Shown: positions 50,207-58,997, counted from the first letter of the stretch. The stretch is DNA of 64,000 nucleotides from Streptomyces decoyicus (GCF_019880305.1 NZ_CP082301.1:2418001-2482000); one strand, 5' to 3'. A program made the numbers and translations. The notes: generated by a model from the letters alone, not told the origin.

Positions 50207-51160
50207 TCAGGACCAGTCGTCGCCCCAGGAGGCGTCGCGGGCCTCGCGGTAGTGGGTGCCGTGCCGCTTGGTCACCGTGGTGCGCTGCAGGCCGTCCTGT
50301 GTCGTGCACAGGTCCAGGAGGACCTGGCCCTTGCGGAGTTGGGGTTTGCGGACGATGCGGGCGGGGGCGGGGGTGGCGTCGAGGGTGGTGGCCGCGACGT
50401 AGCTGAACTTCTCGTCCTCGTACGGGAGGGAGCCGCCCTTGACCTGGCGGTGGAGGGAGGAACGGTTGACCCGGGCGGCGAAGTGGCACCAGTCCTGACC
50501 CGGGACGATGGGGCAGGTGTCGCTGTGCGGGCAGGGGGCGACGATGCGCAGACCGGCTTCCGTGAGCTGGGTGCGGGCCTCGCGGATGCGGAGGTAGCCC
50601 TCGGGGGTGCCGGGTTCGATCAGGACGACGGCCTCGGCCGCGGTGGCCGCCGCCGCGACGACGGCGCGGCGGTCCTCGGGACGGAGTTCCCCCAGGACGT
50701 AGGAGACGGTGACCAAGTCCGTGCCGGCGGGGATCGTCAAGCCCTCGCCGATGGTCTGCCGCCGCCATTCGGTGTCGGGCAGGGTCTTGGCGGCCAGCTC
50801 CCGGCCGAGGTCGAGGGCGGGCTGCGCCCAGTCCAGGACGGTGCTGCGGTGGCCTTCCCAGGTGGCGGCGGTGGCCCAGGTGGCGGCGCCGGTGCCGCCA
50901 CCGATGTCCACATGGGTGGCCGGGGACCAGTCCGGGACCCGGGCGGCGAACGCGGTCAGCGCGGCCCGTACCGCCTCGAAGGTGGCGGGCATCCGGTAGG
51001 CGGCGTACGCGGCGACATCGGCGCGGTCCCGCAGCACCGGGGCGTCGGTGGGCGTACGGCCCCGGTAGTTGGCGATCAGCCGCTCCACGGCCTGCGCGGC
51101 CTGTTTGGGCGGCAGGCCGTCGAGCAGGCCCGCCAGCGCGGCGCGCAGTTCCTCGTGCAT
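50207..51160 (-). CDS. Small-ribosomal-subunit Rsm22-type SAM-dependent methyltransferase
   Basis: A 317-residue putative rRNA methyltransferase of the Rsm22 family. The SAM motif I is visible (THVDIGGGTGAATW, near residue 80), with LVTVSYVLGELR and VLIEPGTPEGY following in order. The Cys cluster CPHSDTCPIVPGQDWCHF (about 220-237) is a family hallmark thought to bind an iron-sulfur cluster. ATG 51160 was chosen because the family N-terminus (MHEELRAAL) begins there. It is convergent with the dimethylarginine hydrolase gene, with only 39 bp between stops. Confidence 0.87.
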   Translation of the reverse strand: MHEELRAALAGLLDGLPPKQAAQAVERLIANYRGRTPTDAPVLRDRADVAAYAAYRMPATFEAVRAALTAFAARVPDWSPATHVDIGGGTGAATWATAATWEGHRSTVLDWAQPALDLGRELAAKTLPDTEWRRQTIGEGLTIPAGTDLVTVSYVLGELRPEDRRAVVAAAATAAEAVVLIEPGTPEGYLRIREARTQLTEAGLRIVAPCPHSDTCPIVPGQDWCHFAARVNRSSLHRQVKGGSLPYEDEKFSYVAATTLDATPAPARIVRKPQLRKGQVLLDLCTTQDGLQRTTVTKRHGTHYREARDASWGDDWS

Positions 51161-51200
51161 GACCGAAATTCTACGGGCCCCGCGGGGGTGCCCTGCCTGG

Positions 51201-52337
51201 TCAGGTGGCGCGGGACGCCGCACGGGCCAGCCGGGTGGCGGCCGCGGCCCGGGGAGCGCTGCCGCTGTTGCGGCGACGGGGGTGGACGGTGTTGGCGAGG
51301 AGGACGAGGAAGGTGTCGGTGGCGCGGTCGAGGACCAGGCTGGTGCCGGTGAAGCCGGTGTGCCCGGCCGCGCCGCGGCCCGCCAACTCACCCATGAAGT
51401 AGGGCTGGTCGACGCCGAAGCCGAGGCCGGGCGGATCGAGCAGCGCGGCGACCGCGTCGGCGCCGAGGATCCGGGCACGGCCGTACGCGCCGCCGTTGAG
51501 CAGCGTGCGGCACAGCACGGCGAGGTCCTGGGCGGTGGAGAAGAGGCCCGCATGACCGGCCACCCCGCCCAGCGCCCAGGCGTTCTCGTCGTGCACCTCA
51601 CCGCGGACCATGCCGCGGTCCGCCTTGGCCCAGGGCCGCCGCTGGTCCTCCGTCGCCGCCACGCCCTGCGGCGCCAGCGGGCCGTAGGAGGTGCTGGACA
51701 TGCCCAGCGGGCCGGTGATGCCGTCGCGGATCAAGGCGTCCAGCCGCTGCCCGGTGCGCCGCTCCAGGATCAGCTGGAGGGCGATGAGGTTGAGGTCGGA
51801 GTAGAGGTGCCCGGCGCCGGGCCTGCCGGACGGGGCCGCCGCCTCCGCCCACAGGAGCGCCAGTTGGTCGCTGCGGTCCCGGTGGTCGTGGAACGGCAGC
51901 TCGGGGGCGAGCCCGGAGGTGTGGGTGAGCAGCTGCCGTACGGTGATGCCGCGGGCGAAGGCGGGCAGGTCGGCCCGGACCTCGTCGTCGAGGGCCAGTC
52001 GGCCGCGTTCCATCTGCTGGACGGCGGCGATGGCCGTGAAGAGCTTGCTGAGCGAGGCGAGGTCGAAGACGGTGCCGACCCGCATCGGCTCCCACAGATC
52101 GCGGGGCAGGTCGAGGCCGCGGTCCAGTCCGGGGTCGTAGGCCCGGAAGCGCAGCGCCCAGCCCGCGGCGGCCTCGGCGGCGACGACCGGGCCCCGGCCG
52201 GCCAGGACGACGGCTCCGGGCGCCCAGGGCGGCCGGCCCTCGGGCAGCGCCCGCACGCCGCGGACCAGCCGTTCCATGCACGCGGGATCCAGCCCCGCCC
52301 GGGCCGGCGTGCCATAGGTGAGTCTCGGTGCGTTCAG
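51201..52337 (-). CDS. Serine hydrolase, beta-lactamase / esterase family (class C fold)
   Basis: A cytoplasmic or loosely attached serine hydrolase of the penicillin-binding-like fold. The nucleophile motif SLSK is in LASLSKLF, the YxN motif in YSDLN, and an HTGFTG near the third motif position. Internal ATG 52277 gives 358 residues, but upstream codons (LTYGTPARAGLDPA) match the family N-terminus. The only start option there is CTG 52337, which overlaps the MFS stop as CTGA and has GAGAGGA upstream; this gives 378 residues. It is downstream of and coupled to the Bcr-type MFS gene. The substrate (ester, beta-lactam or peptide) is unknown. Confidence 0.83.
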   Translation of the reverse strand: MNAPRLTYGTPARAGLDPACMERLVRGVRALPEGRPPWAPGAVVLAGRGPVVAAEAAAGWALRFRAYDPGLDRGLDLPRDLWEPMRVGTVFDLASLSKLFTAIAAVQQMERGRLALDDEVRADLPAFARGITVRQLLTHTSGLAPELPFHDHRDRSDQLALLWAEAAAPSGRPGAGHLYSDLNLIALQLILERRTGQRLDALIRDGITGPLGMSSTSYGPLAPQGVAATEDQRRPWAKADRGMVRGEVHDENAWALGGVAGHAGLFSTAQDLAVLCRTLLNGGAYGRARILGADAVAALLDPPGLGFGVDQPYFMGELAGRGAAGHTGFTGTSLVLDRATDTFLVLLANTVHPRRRNSGSAPRAAAATRLARAASRAT

Positions 52338-53668
52338 AGCCTGGTCCTCTCGCCCGCCGTGCTCCCGTTGTCCTCCCCCCTACGCTGCCACGGGCGGCAC
52401 ATCCCCAGGAAGCTCACGAGCGCCAATATGGCGCAGGAGAGTTGTACAAGGGCCATCGGCAGGGCCGTCCGCTCGCCCGCGATGCCCACCAGCGGGGAGG
52501 CCACCGAGCCGAGCAGGAAGGTCGAGGTGCCCAGCAGCGCGGAGGCGGAGCCGGCCGCGTGCCGGGTGCGCAGCAGCGCCAGGGTGTTGGTGCTCGGCAT
52601 GACCAGGCCCATCGCGGCCATGAGGACGAAGAGGCCGGCGGCCACCGGGACCAGGCCGACCCGGCCGAAGACGCCGGAGGACATCAGGAGCAGACCGGCC
52701 GCGGCGAGCGCGATCACGGCCAGTCCGGTGCCGAGCACCTTGTCGAGACCGACCCGGCCGACCAGGACCTTGCCGTTGAACTGGCCGACACACACCAGGC
52801 CGACGGAGTTGATGCCGAAGAGCAGGCTGAAGGTCTGCGGGGAGGCGCCGTAGATCTCCTGGATCACGAACGGCGAGGCCGAGATGTAGGCGAAGAGGGC
52901 GGCGAAGGCGAAGGCGCCGACGAGGAGGTAGCCGGAGAAGGCCCGGTCGGCGAGCAGATCGCGCATGGTACGCAGGGTCTGGCCGAGGCCGCCGGAGTGC
53001 CGGCCCTCGGGCGGCAGGGTCTCGTCGAGCCTGCGCCACACCAGGAGGGTGAGCGCCACCCCGACGGCGGTCAGGACGACGAACACCCCGCGCCAGTCGG
53101 TGATCCGGAGGATCTGGCCGCCGATGAGCGGGGCGACGACCGGCGCCGTTCCGGAGATCAGCATCAGGGTGGAGAAGAACCGGGCCATCGCCACGCCGTC
53201 GTACAGATCGCGCACCACCGCCCGCGCGATGACGATGCCGGCCGCGCCCGCCAGGCCCTGCAACAGGCGGAAGGCGATGAGGAGTTCGGTGGTGGGGGCG
53301 ACCGCGCACAGGGCGGTCGCCAGGATGTAGATCACCATGCCGGCCAGCAGCGGGCGGCGGCGCCCCCACTTGTCGCTCATCGGGCCGACGATCATCTGGC
53401 CCAGCGCCATGCCCGCCAGGCAGGTGGTGAGGGTGAGCTGGACGGTGGCGGCCGGGCTGTGCAGGGCGGCGGTGACCTGCGGCAGGGCCGGCAGATACAT
53501 GTCCATGGAGAGCGGCGGGACCGCCGTGAGGCCGCCGAGGACGAGGGTGACGAGGAGTCCGGTGCGGCGGGACGCGGCACGTGCGGCCGGTGCGGCCGGT
53601 TCTGCTGCTGCGCCCCGCTCGGCTATCGCGGGAAGGTCCTTGGGATCGGCCGCGCCGGGCTCCGTCAT
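52334..53668 (-). CDS. MFS multidrug transporter, Bcr/CflA family
   Basis: A 444-residue exporter with 12 helices. The Bcr signature is evident (MDMYLPALPQVTAAL, ALGQMIVGPMSDKWGRRRPL in parts GQMIVGPMSD and KWGRRRPLLAG). It expels drugs such as bicyclomycin, sulfonamides or chloramphenicol in family members; the local substrate is unknown. ATG 53668 has GGAG 6 nt upstream, better than the in-frame ATG 53680. The serine-hydrolase gene overlaps its stop by CTGA, so the two may form a resistance pair (export plus hydrolysis), which is speculative. Confidence 0.85.
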   Translation of the reverse strand: MTEPGAADPKDLPAIAERGAAAEPAAPAARAASRRTGLLVTLVLGGLTAVPPLSMDMYLPALPQVTAALHSPAATVQLTLTTCLAGMALGQMIVGPMSDKWGRRRPLLAGMVIYILATALCAVAPTTELLIAFRLLQGLAGAAGIVIARAVVRDLYDGVAMARFFSTLMLISGTAPVVAPLIGGQILRITDWRGVFVVLTAVGVALTLLVWRRLDETLPPEGRHSGGLGQTLRTMRDLLADRAFSGYLLVGAFAFAALFAYISASPFVIQEIYGASPQTFSLLFGINSVGLVCVGQFNGKVLVGRVGLDKVLGTGLAVIALAAAGLLLMSSGVFGRVGLVPVAAGLFVLMAAMGLVMPSTNTLALLRTRHAAGSASALLGTSTFLLGSVASPLVGIAGERTALPMALVQLSCAILALVSFLGMCRPWQRRGEDNGSTAGERTRL

Positions 53669-53812
53669 AGGTGTCTCCATGGGTCATCGAGGGCTGCACC
53701 ATGGTGTCATGCACGGGACGGCTCCCGGCCGTTTCCGGCCCGGTCCCTTGGACCTAGGACGGACGTCCCGGGGGGCCTGGGACCGACGTCCCGCAGCCCC
53801 AGGACGGACCGG

Positions 53813-54442
53813 TCAAGACCGGCTGTGAGGTGCGGGCGGCTCGTCGGGTGGCTCGTGTGGGCTGATGCCGGTCAGGGCGAGCTGCCAGATCTTGCCCAGT
53901 TGTACGACGGTGCTGACCCGCGCTGTCTCGGCGACGGCCGGCCGTGCCCGGACGTAGGTCTCGGTGCCGGCGACCAGATGGACGACGAGTGCGGCGATGG
54001 TCTCGGGCAGGGCGGCCGGGTGGAGCTGGCCGTCCCGTTGGGCCTGTGCGAGCAGACTGTGGACGGCCGGCAGCCAGGCGGATGACCACGCGGGACTGTC
54101 CGGCCGTTCGCGGGCGAGCCGTGCCGCCGACCGGACGACGGGGTCTTCTTCCAGTAGCCGGGCGAGGCCGAGGGTCAGGTCGATCACGGCGTGCAGGGCG
54201 GGCCCGGATCCCCCCGTGGCGTGGTCCGCCACGGTGCGGGCGGCGCGGGACCCCTGCGACTGGACCTCGTCGGCGAGTTCGCCCTTGGTGGAGAAGTGAA
54301 AGGTCAGCGCGCCCATGGAGATGCCGGCCGCGTTGACCACCCTGTTCAGCGAGGTGCCGTCGTAGCCACTGCGGTCGATCTCCTCGGCTGCGGCCCGCAC
54401 CAGAGCAGCGCGCGTGCGGGCCGCCCGCTCCTGCCTCACCAC
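53813..54442 (-). CDS. Gamma-butyrolactone-receptor-type TetR regulator (first)
   Basis: A 209-residue protein of the ScbR/ArpA receptor group. The start VVRQERAARTRAALVRAAAEEI (in parts: VRQERAARTRAAL and VRAAAEEIDRSGYDG) and the HTH (SLNRVVNAAGISMGALTFHF, parts) match the group. The ligand pocket region holds Trp residues (AWSSAWLPAVHSLL) at about the place of the conserved lactone-sensing Trp. It may be a true receptor or a pseudo-receptor. It is divergent from the transposase-like gene, and a 12-bp near-palindrome (54629-54662) plus an ARE-like site lie between. The GTG start has GGAG 8 nt upstream. Confidence 0.8.
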   Translation of the reverse strand: MVRQERAARTRAALVRAAAEEIDRSGYDGTSLNRVVNAAGISMGALTFHFSTKGELADEVQSQGSRAARTVADHATGGSGPALHAVIDLTLGLARLLEEDPVVRSAARLARERPDSPAWSSAWLPAVHSLLAQAQRDGQLHPAALPETIAALVVHLVAGTETYVRARPAVAETARVSTVVQLGKIWQLALTGISPHEPPDEPPAPHSRS

Positions 54443-54628
54443 GGCTGCGCTCCGGGGTGCGGAACGCCGTTCGTCGGGCGGTCGGCCGCCTGCGCCGCAG
54501 TGGGGTCACATGCGGTGGCCACTGCGAACGGCGGGGCGGGCCGGCGCACGCGTCGCGCATTCACCAAAACAGCTCTCCTTCGGTCATGCCAGCTGGTGAG
54601 ACGGACAGCGTGCACGCTCTGTGGCCAG

Positions 54629-54662
54629 GTGACAACACCGACTTGACGAAGTGTTATGTCAC
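54629..54662. promoter_or_regulatory. Inverted repeat between first receptor gene and transposase-like gene
   Basis: GTGACAACAC (54629-54638) and GTGTTATGTCAC (54651-54662) pair with a 2-nt bulge. This gap (54443-54806, 364 bp) has no supported gene; it is AT-richer than its surroundings and probably carries divergent promoters. Confidence 0.4.
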
Positions 54663-54726
54663 GTTTGGTCAGCCGCGGTGAGCGCATATGACCTGCCGAA
54701 GTAGGAGTGGCCGCTGCCCGGGAGGT

Positions 54727-54750
54727 GAAAACAAAGAGATTGTTCTCTAT
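54727..54750. promoter_or_regulatory. ARE-like element before the transposase-like gene
   Basis: AACA-AAGAGAT-TGTT (54730-54744) within a 24-bp block. Read on the minus strand, it matches the other two sites of this region at 17 of 23 positions. It lies 57 bp upstream of ATG 54807. Confidence 0.5.
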
Positions 54751-54806
54751 TCTTTTCTGGGTCTTGCGATGGTCCGGTCGTGCCGCCGGCCAGCACCAGG
54801 GAGGGA

Positions 54807-56039
54807 ATGCACACGATGGCTGCGTACGCTTCGGGTCAACTGCCGGCGCCTCACGGCCAGGTACCCGCCGCCACATTCGTCGAGGAACTCTTCGGGCACC
54901 TGCCGCGAGCCGATCAGCGGCGCTGGGCCCTCGCCTGCATCCAGGGGCTGTTGAGCACACCGGGCAAGAAGTCGGTGCGCCGGCTGGCCGCCACCGTCTC
55001 CGCCTCGCCCACGGCCTCGCAGTCGCTGCACCAGTTCATCAACGCCAGCCCCTGGGACTGGGAACCCGCCCGTCAGGAACTTCTGCGGTGGATCGAACAA
55101 CGAGCACAGGCCAGTGCATGGACGATCGGTCTGGCGGTCCTGCCCAAGCGTGGCGAGCACTCCGTCGGCGTGCACCGCAGATTCGTGCCGGAGTCCGGGC
55201 GCACCCTCAACTGCCAGGTGGGCATCGGGGCATTCCTGTCGACCGGCGGAACGGGGCTACCGGTCGACTGGCGTCTGCTGCTTCCCGACCAGTGGTGCCA
55301 GGATCCGCAGCGGCGCCTGCGCGCCCGGATCCCGGACACCGCCGCCCACGGCCGTCAGGTGTGGTCGCACATTCTGGACCTGGCCGATGCACTGGCTTCA
55401 CGCACACGTACGGCTCTGCCGCCGCTGGTGGCGGACATGAGTGAAGGCACGGACGCGGCGGCGCTGATGGACGGGCTCAGCCGGCGCGGGCAGGACTTCG
55501 TCATCGCGGTGCCCGGCTCCCTCCCCGTCCTGCCCTGCGCCCACTTCACAGGCCGGCAGCCGGGCGGACCGGGACCGGCCTCCCCGCTCGGCGTCCGTCG
55601 GCTGCTCACTCTCAGCGGCCGCCGCCACCCGCACACCGCCACCGTGAGCACCCACGACGGAGCACCCCGGCTCGTGAGGATTCTGAGCGGCCTGGCCCAG
55701 CTGCCGCAGACCCGGCCCGGCGCGGCGGACCACCGGCCCGCCTACCGGGTCTTCACCGAATGGCGGCCCGCCGGGGGACGGCTCTCCCGTATGTGGGTCA
55801 CCAACATGGCGAACCGGCGCATGGACGAACTGCTCGCCCTCACCGGCCTGCCGACCGCGACGGCCGCCACCCTGCACGATCTCGAGACCCACTTCGGCCT
55901 CCTCGACTTCGAAGGCCGCTCCTTCCCCGGCTGGCACCACCACATGACGCTGATCTCTGCCGCGTACGCCTACCGCCGGCTCGCCGGTTCGGCGCTCCTG
56001 GCCCCGTACGTCCACGCGTCCGGCCTGCGTTCCGCCTGA
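54807..56039 (+). CDS. IS701-type transposase homologue, probably catalytically dead (domesticated)
   Basis: A 410-residue protein with the IS701 layout: the N-terminal helical part, a SVGVHRRFVPESGRTLNCQVG stretch (in parts HSVGVHRRF and NCQVGIGAF), the second Asp motif VADMSEGTD, and the C-terminal FEGRSFPGWHHHMTLIS region. Active IS701 enzymes have a DDTG(F)xKKG block for the first catalytic Asp (from memory); here it reads IGLAVLPKRG (residues about 107-116), without Asp. The coding frame is intact and ARE-type DNA precedes it, so the protein is probably a retained DNA-binding protein, not a jumping element. I saw no flanking terminal repeats. Confidence 0.7.
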   Translation: MHTMAAYASGQLPAPHGQVPAATFVEELFGHLPRADQRRWALACIQGLLSTPGKKSVRRLAATVSASPTASQSLHQFINASPWDWEPARQELLRWIEQRAQASAWTIGLAVLPKRGEHSVGVHRRFVPESGRTLNCQVGIGAFLSTGGTGLPVDWRLLLPDQWCQDPQRRLRARIPDTAAHGRQVWSHILDLADALASRTRTALPPLVADMSEGTDAAALMDGLSRRGQDFVIAVPGSLPVLPCAHFTGRQPGGPGPASPLGVRRLLTLSGRRHPHTATVSTHDGAPRLVRILSGLAQLPQTRPGAADHRPAYRVFTEWRPAGGRLSRMWVTNMANRRMDELLALTGLPTATAATLHDLETHFGLLDFEGRSFPGWHHHMTLISAAYAYRRLAGSALLAPYVHASGLRSA

Positions 56040-56245
56040 ACTCCACAGCCCTCAGACCCCTGAGGACCCTGAGGTCCCGTCAGGGTCGACGACGGCAGGC
56101 GGCACCGGCCGGATCAGCCCCTCAACCCGTGTCCGTCTCGGATCGCGGACGGTGGGGCGCCTCGTGCCGTCCGGCGCTCCAGGCGAGTCCGGACGGGTCT
56201 GTACTGCGGATCCGCCATGGACGGTGCCGCAATCTCCTCGACAAA

Positions 56246-56269
56246 CAAAAAGAACACCCTCTATGTTAT
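56246..56269. promoter_or_regulatory. Autoregulatory-element-like site (ARE) before afsA homologue
   Basis: CAAAAAGAACACCCTCTATG-TTAT (56246-56269) shares 22 of 24 bases with the site at 59025-59048 in front of the second receptor gene. The core AACA-N7-TGTT is palindromic. It is 79 bp before the afsA start, within a 308-bp gap that shows no gene. Confidence 0.65.
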
Positions 56270-56347
56270 TTGCGCGGCGATCAGGTCACCCGCCCACGGG
56301 GGACGGGGGCGCGCCGCGTGTGATCTGCCTAAGGGGGAAGCAAGGGC

Positions 56348-57289
56348 ATGTTCCATTCCGCACGCCATGGCACTGCATCCGGCACCACTCTGTTCAGTCG
56401 GGTGCCCCAGGAACTGGTGCACAAGACAGCACCCGACGAAGTGCTGCTCACCGGCTGGCGTCAACAAGCCGACGACCACTTCGCCGTCACGGCATCATGG
56501 CCGGAGCAGCACAGTTTCTACGTACCGGTGGCGGGGGCCCACGACCCCCTCTTAGCTGCCGAGTCGGTGCGCCAGGCGATCCCGTTACTGTGCCATGGCG
56601 CTTACGGTGTGCCCCTGGGGCACCGTCAGATATGGGAGCACTTCGCCTGCACGCTCCACGGCGACGCGCTGTCCGCCGGGGAAGGACCGGCCCCCATCGA
56701 GCTGGACATCTCCTGCTCCGATGTACGACGACGCGGCAGCAGGCTTGCCGCGATGACGATGCAGGTGCGCCTGATCCGCGACGGCGCATGCATGGGGGTG
56801 GCACACACGCGCTTCACCAACCAGCCCCCGGCCGTCTACCAGCGCCTGCGAGGCGAGTACGCCGACCTCGAGGCCGCGATGTCGCGGACCATTCCGCTGG
56901 CCCCGCCGATGGCCCCGAAGCAAGTACAGCGCAGCCGGTTCCGAGATGTCGTCCTCTCGCCGACCAACTCGGCGCATACGTCCCAACTGCGCGTCGACCC
57001 GGCCCACCCGGTCCTCTTCGACCACCCGGTCGACCACGCCCCGGGCATGCTTCTGCTGGAGGCCGCACGCCAGGCGACGCACGCTGTCGCCCACCCGCAT
57101 GAGGTGGTCCTCACAGGAATGAACTGCATCTTCTCGCTCTATGCGGAACTCGACGCCCCGTGCTGGATCGAGACCTCTGCGATCAGCAACGAGCTGATGG
57201 GCCGCCTCGCGGTAAAGGTGGTCGCCCGTCAGTCCGGCCGGGAGGTGTTCTCGGCCATGACCACGGCCGAGCACACCGTGCAGGCCTGA
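56348..57289 (+). CDS. A-factor/gamma-butyrolactone biosynthesis protein, AfsA/ScbA family
   Basis: A 313-residue AfsA-type synthase that couples a beta-ketoacyl-ACP chain to dihydroxyacetone phosphate to start butenolide/butyrolactone signal formation. It has the two tandem hotdog repeats: first HKTAPDEVLLTG with ESVRQA (Glu72, Arg75), second PVDHAPGMLLLEAARQ (Glu238, Arg241). The four equivalent residues are the catalytic ones known for ScbA (Glu78, Arg81, Glu240, Arg243). The length is normal. Start ATG 56348 follows AAGGGC. It is flanked by receptor genes and an ARE-like site, so it probably makes the local signal. Confidence 0.9.
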   Translation: MFHSARHGTASGTTLFSRVPQELVHKTAPDEVLLTGWRQQADDHFAVTASWPEQHSFYVPVAGAHDPLLAAESVRQAIPLLCHGAYGVPLGHRQIWEHFACTLHGDALSAGEGPAPIELDISCSDVRRRGSRLAAMTMQVRLIRDGACMGVAHTRFTNQPPAVYQRLRGEYADLEAAMSRTIPLAPPMAPKQVQRSRFRDVVLSPTNSAHTSQLRVDPAHPVLFDHPVDHAPGMLLLEAARQATHAVAHPHEVVLTGMNCIFSLYAELDAPCWIETSAISNELMGRLAVKVVARQSGREVFSAMTTAEHTVQA

Positions 57290-57369
57290 TGGCGCCTGCG
57301 GGCTCCGGCACCACGGGGCCCCACCGACCTCGCTGAACTCTGTGGTCGGCGCATCATCGTGCACTTCGG

Positions 57370-57407
57370 GGGCGGGCCGGGCGGCCGGCTGGACGGCCGG
57401 CCCGCCC
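57370..57407. terminator. GC-rich hairpin between afsA homologue and epimerase-like gene
   Basis: GGGCGGGCCGG (57370-57380) and CCGGCCCGCCC (57397-57407) form a perfect 11-bp stem around 16 nt with a further internal GGCCGG. It lies 81 bp after afsA and 8 bp before the stop of the opposing gene. Confidence 0.7.
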
Positions 57408-57414
57408 TGCGGCC

Positions 57415-58377
57415 TCACCGGGCGGGCAACGCGGCCAGGTGAGCCCGGTACCATTCCGCGGCTTCCCCGAGACGGGCGAGCGCTCCGGGGCCCGCAGGAC
57501 ATCCGGCCGCCTCCCAGACCGCCTCGCTGCGATACCAGTGATCGCGTGCGAGCAGCGAGAACTGGCGCTCATTCATCTTGCCCGGACGCTTTCGCAGCTG
57601 TTCGAGGCAGGTCTGCCAGGGCCAGCTTTCGCTGCCGGCCGGCGGCAGTACCTTGCATGCGGCCAGCGCCGCCAGCAGCTCGCCGTTGCTGACCGGAACC
57701 GGATGGCCGGCGTGAAAGATTCCGCGGGGCGGCTCCGCCAGACACGCCAGGGACGTGATCAACCGCGCCAGGTCACCGACGTCCACGAGCGACAGCAGGC
57801 CGCGTCCACCGTCCCAGCGCGCCGGAACCCTCTCCAGCAGTTCCGCGTAGGCGGGAACCACCCACCGGTCGCCGCGCCCCAGAACCAGGCCCGGCCGCAG
57901 CACGGTCCCACCAGCGGCCAGCGCCTTTCCTTCGCCTTCCAGCCGGGTCCTGCTGGACGGCGAAACCGGTGCGGGCGCCACCTCGTTCACGCCGATCCCA
58001 CGGTGCGGACCCATCCCGTACACCGCCGCCGTGGACAGATGGATGATCCGTTTCACCCCGGCGCGCCGCGCCTCGGCCATGAGGGCCGCGCAGCCGTGGA
58101 CATTGACCTGTGTGCAGCGGGACTCGTCGCCGCCGATGAACGACGCCAGGTGGATCAGTACGTCCGCCCCGGCCACCAGCCCGCGTAAGGACCCCGCGGC
58201 GGTCAGGTCTCCGAGGACCCAGTCCAGGCCCGGTACGGCTGAGCCCGCGGGTGGTGTGCGGGCCAGCGCCCGCACCGTGATGTCCCTGCCCGCCCGGGGG
58301 GTTTCGAGCAGCGTCCGCAGGACCGCCGACCCGATGAAGCCCGTGGCGCCGGTGAGCGCTACCCGCCACGCCCTCAT
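57415..58377 (-). CDS. NAD-dependent epimerase/dehydratase-like protein (extended SDR, atypical active site)
   Basis: A 320-residue extended short-chain dehydrogenase/reductase fold protein. The cofactor motif GATGFIGSAV (residues 10-19) is intact, as are LIHLASFIGGDES and the STAAVYG strand. The expected Tyr-x3-Lys reads SSRTR (141-145), so both catalytic residues seem replaced. Its ATG overlaps the stop of the receptor gene (ATGA at 58374-58377), so the two are coupled. Homologues lie beside afsA/receptor pairs in other strains and are thought to act on the lactone signal (family knowledge); here the reaction is uncertain. Confidence 0.8.
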   Translation of the reverse strand: MRAWRVALTGATGFIGSAVLRTLLETPRAGRDITVRALARTPPAGSAVPGLDWVLGDLTAAGSLRGLVAGADVLIHLASFIGGDESRCTQVNVHGCAALMAEARRAGVKRIIHLSTAAVYGMGPHRGIGVNEVAPAPVSPSSRTRLEGEGKALAAGGTVLRPGLVLGRGDRWVVPAYAELLERVPARWDGGRGLLSLVDVGDLARLITSLACLAEPPRGIFHAGHPVPVSNGELLAALAACKVLPPAGSESWPWQTCLEQLRKRPGKMNERQFSLLARDHWYRSEAVWEAAGCPAGPGALARLGEAAEWYRAHLAALPAR

Positions 58378-58997
58378 GCGTCCGCGCCGGCAGCGGCATC
58401 GACCGTCACCCCGGAGACCGCCCGCGGATCGGCAATGCCGGGCAGCAGGTAACGCCACATCGCGACGATCTGCTGGGGAAGGTCCGCCCGGCCGGTGGAG
58501 AGCTGGGACATCAGCTGGGTCCCGGTGTAGGCCGCCACCAGGACCCGTGCGCACTCCGCCTCGTCGACACCCTCCAGCAGTTCGCCCCCGGCGCGGGCGG
58601 CGAGCAGCTCCTGCCGGAACTTCTCGGCCCACCACTCGTACACCGTGAAGTCCTGGACACCGCCTTCGGTTTGATCGACCGCCAGCCGCACGCCGGCCCT
58701 GAAGCGCACGTTGCGCTGCATTTGTCCGGCGAGGTACAGAGTCAGGTTCACCAACTGCTGTAGGCCGCTCGGCTCTTCGGGCAGGTGCAGCCCGGCCGCC
58801 TGCTCCAGGATGACCGCCCTGGCCAGGTCCTCCTTCGATTTGAAGTGGAAGTACAGGGCCCCCGGCGTGACTCCGGCGCGTTCGAGGATCCTGTTGATAC
58901 CCGCGCCGGAGAAGCCGCACTCGTCGAAAGTCTCGGCAGCTGCCTGGACGAGCGCTTCGCGTGTCCGGACTGCCCGTTCCTGCCTTTGGCGTGTCAC
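58374..58997 (-). CDS. Gamma-butyrolactone-receptor-type TetR regulator (second)
   Basis: A 207-residue ScbR/ArpA-type protein. The start VTRQRQERAVRTREALVQAAA (parts: TRQRQERAVRTREAL and VQAAAETFDE) and the HTH region (INRILERAGVTPGALYFHF, in part RAGVTPGALYFHFKSK) match closely; the pocket carries Trp residues (YEWWAEKF). GTG 58997 is chosen because GAGGA is 7 nt upstream; a TTG at 59027 would lie inside the ARE. The gene is first of a two-gene unit with the epimerase-like gene. The ARE-like site 28-51 bp upstream suggests autorepression, relieved by the lactone signal. Confidence 0.87.
   Translation of the reverse strand: MTRQRQERAVRTREALVQAAAETFDECGFSGAGINRILERAGVTPGALYFHFKSKEDLARAVILEQAAGLHLPEEPSGLQQLVNLTLYLAGQMQRNVRFRAGVRLAVDQTEGGVQDFTVYEWWAEKFRQELLAARAGGELLEGVDEAECARVLVAAYTGTQLMSQLSTGRADLPQQIVAMWRYLLPGIADPRAVSGVTVDAAAGADA

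Noticed and set aside
54807..56039. Active insertion sequence
   Set aside because: No terminal inverted repeats or target duplication seen, and the first catalytic Asp seems absent, so it is listed as a gene and not as a mobile element.
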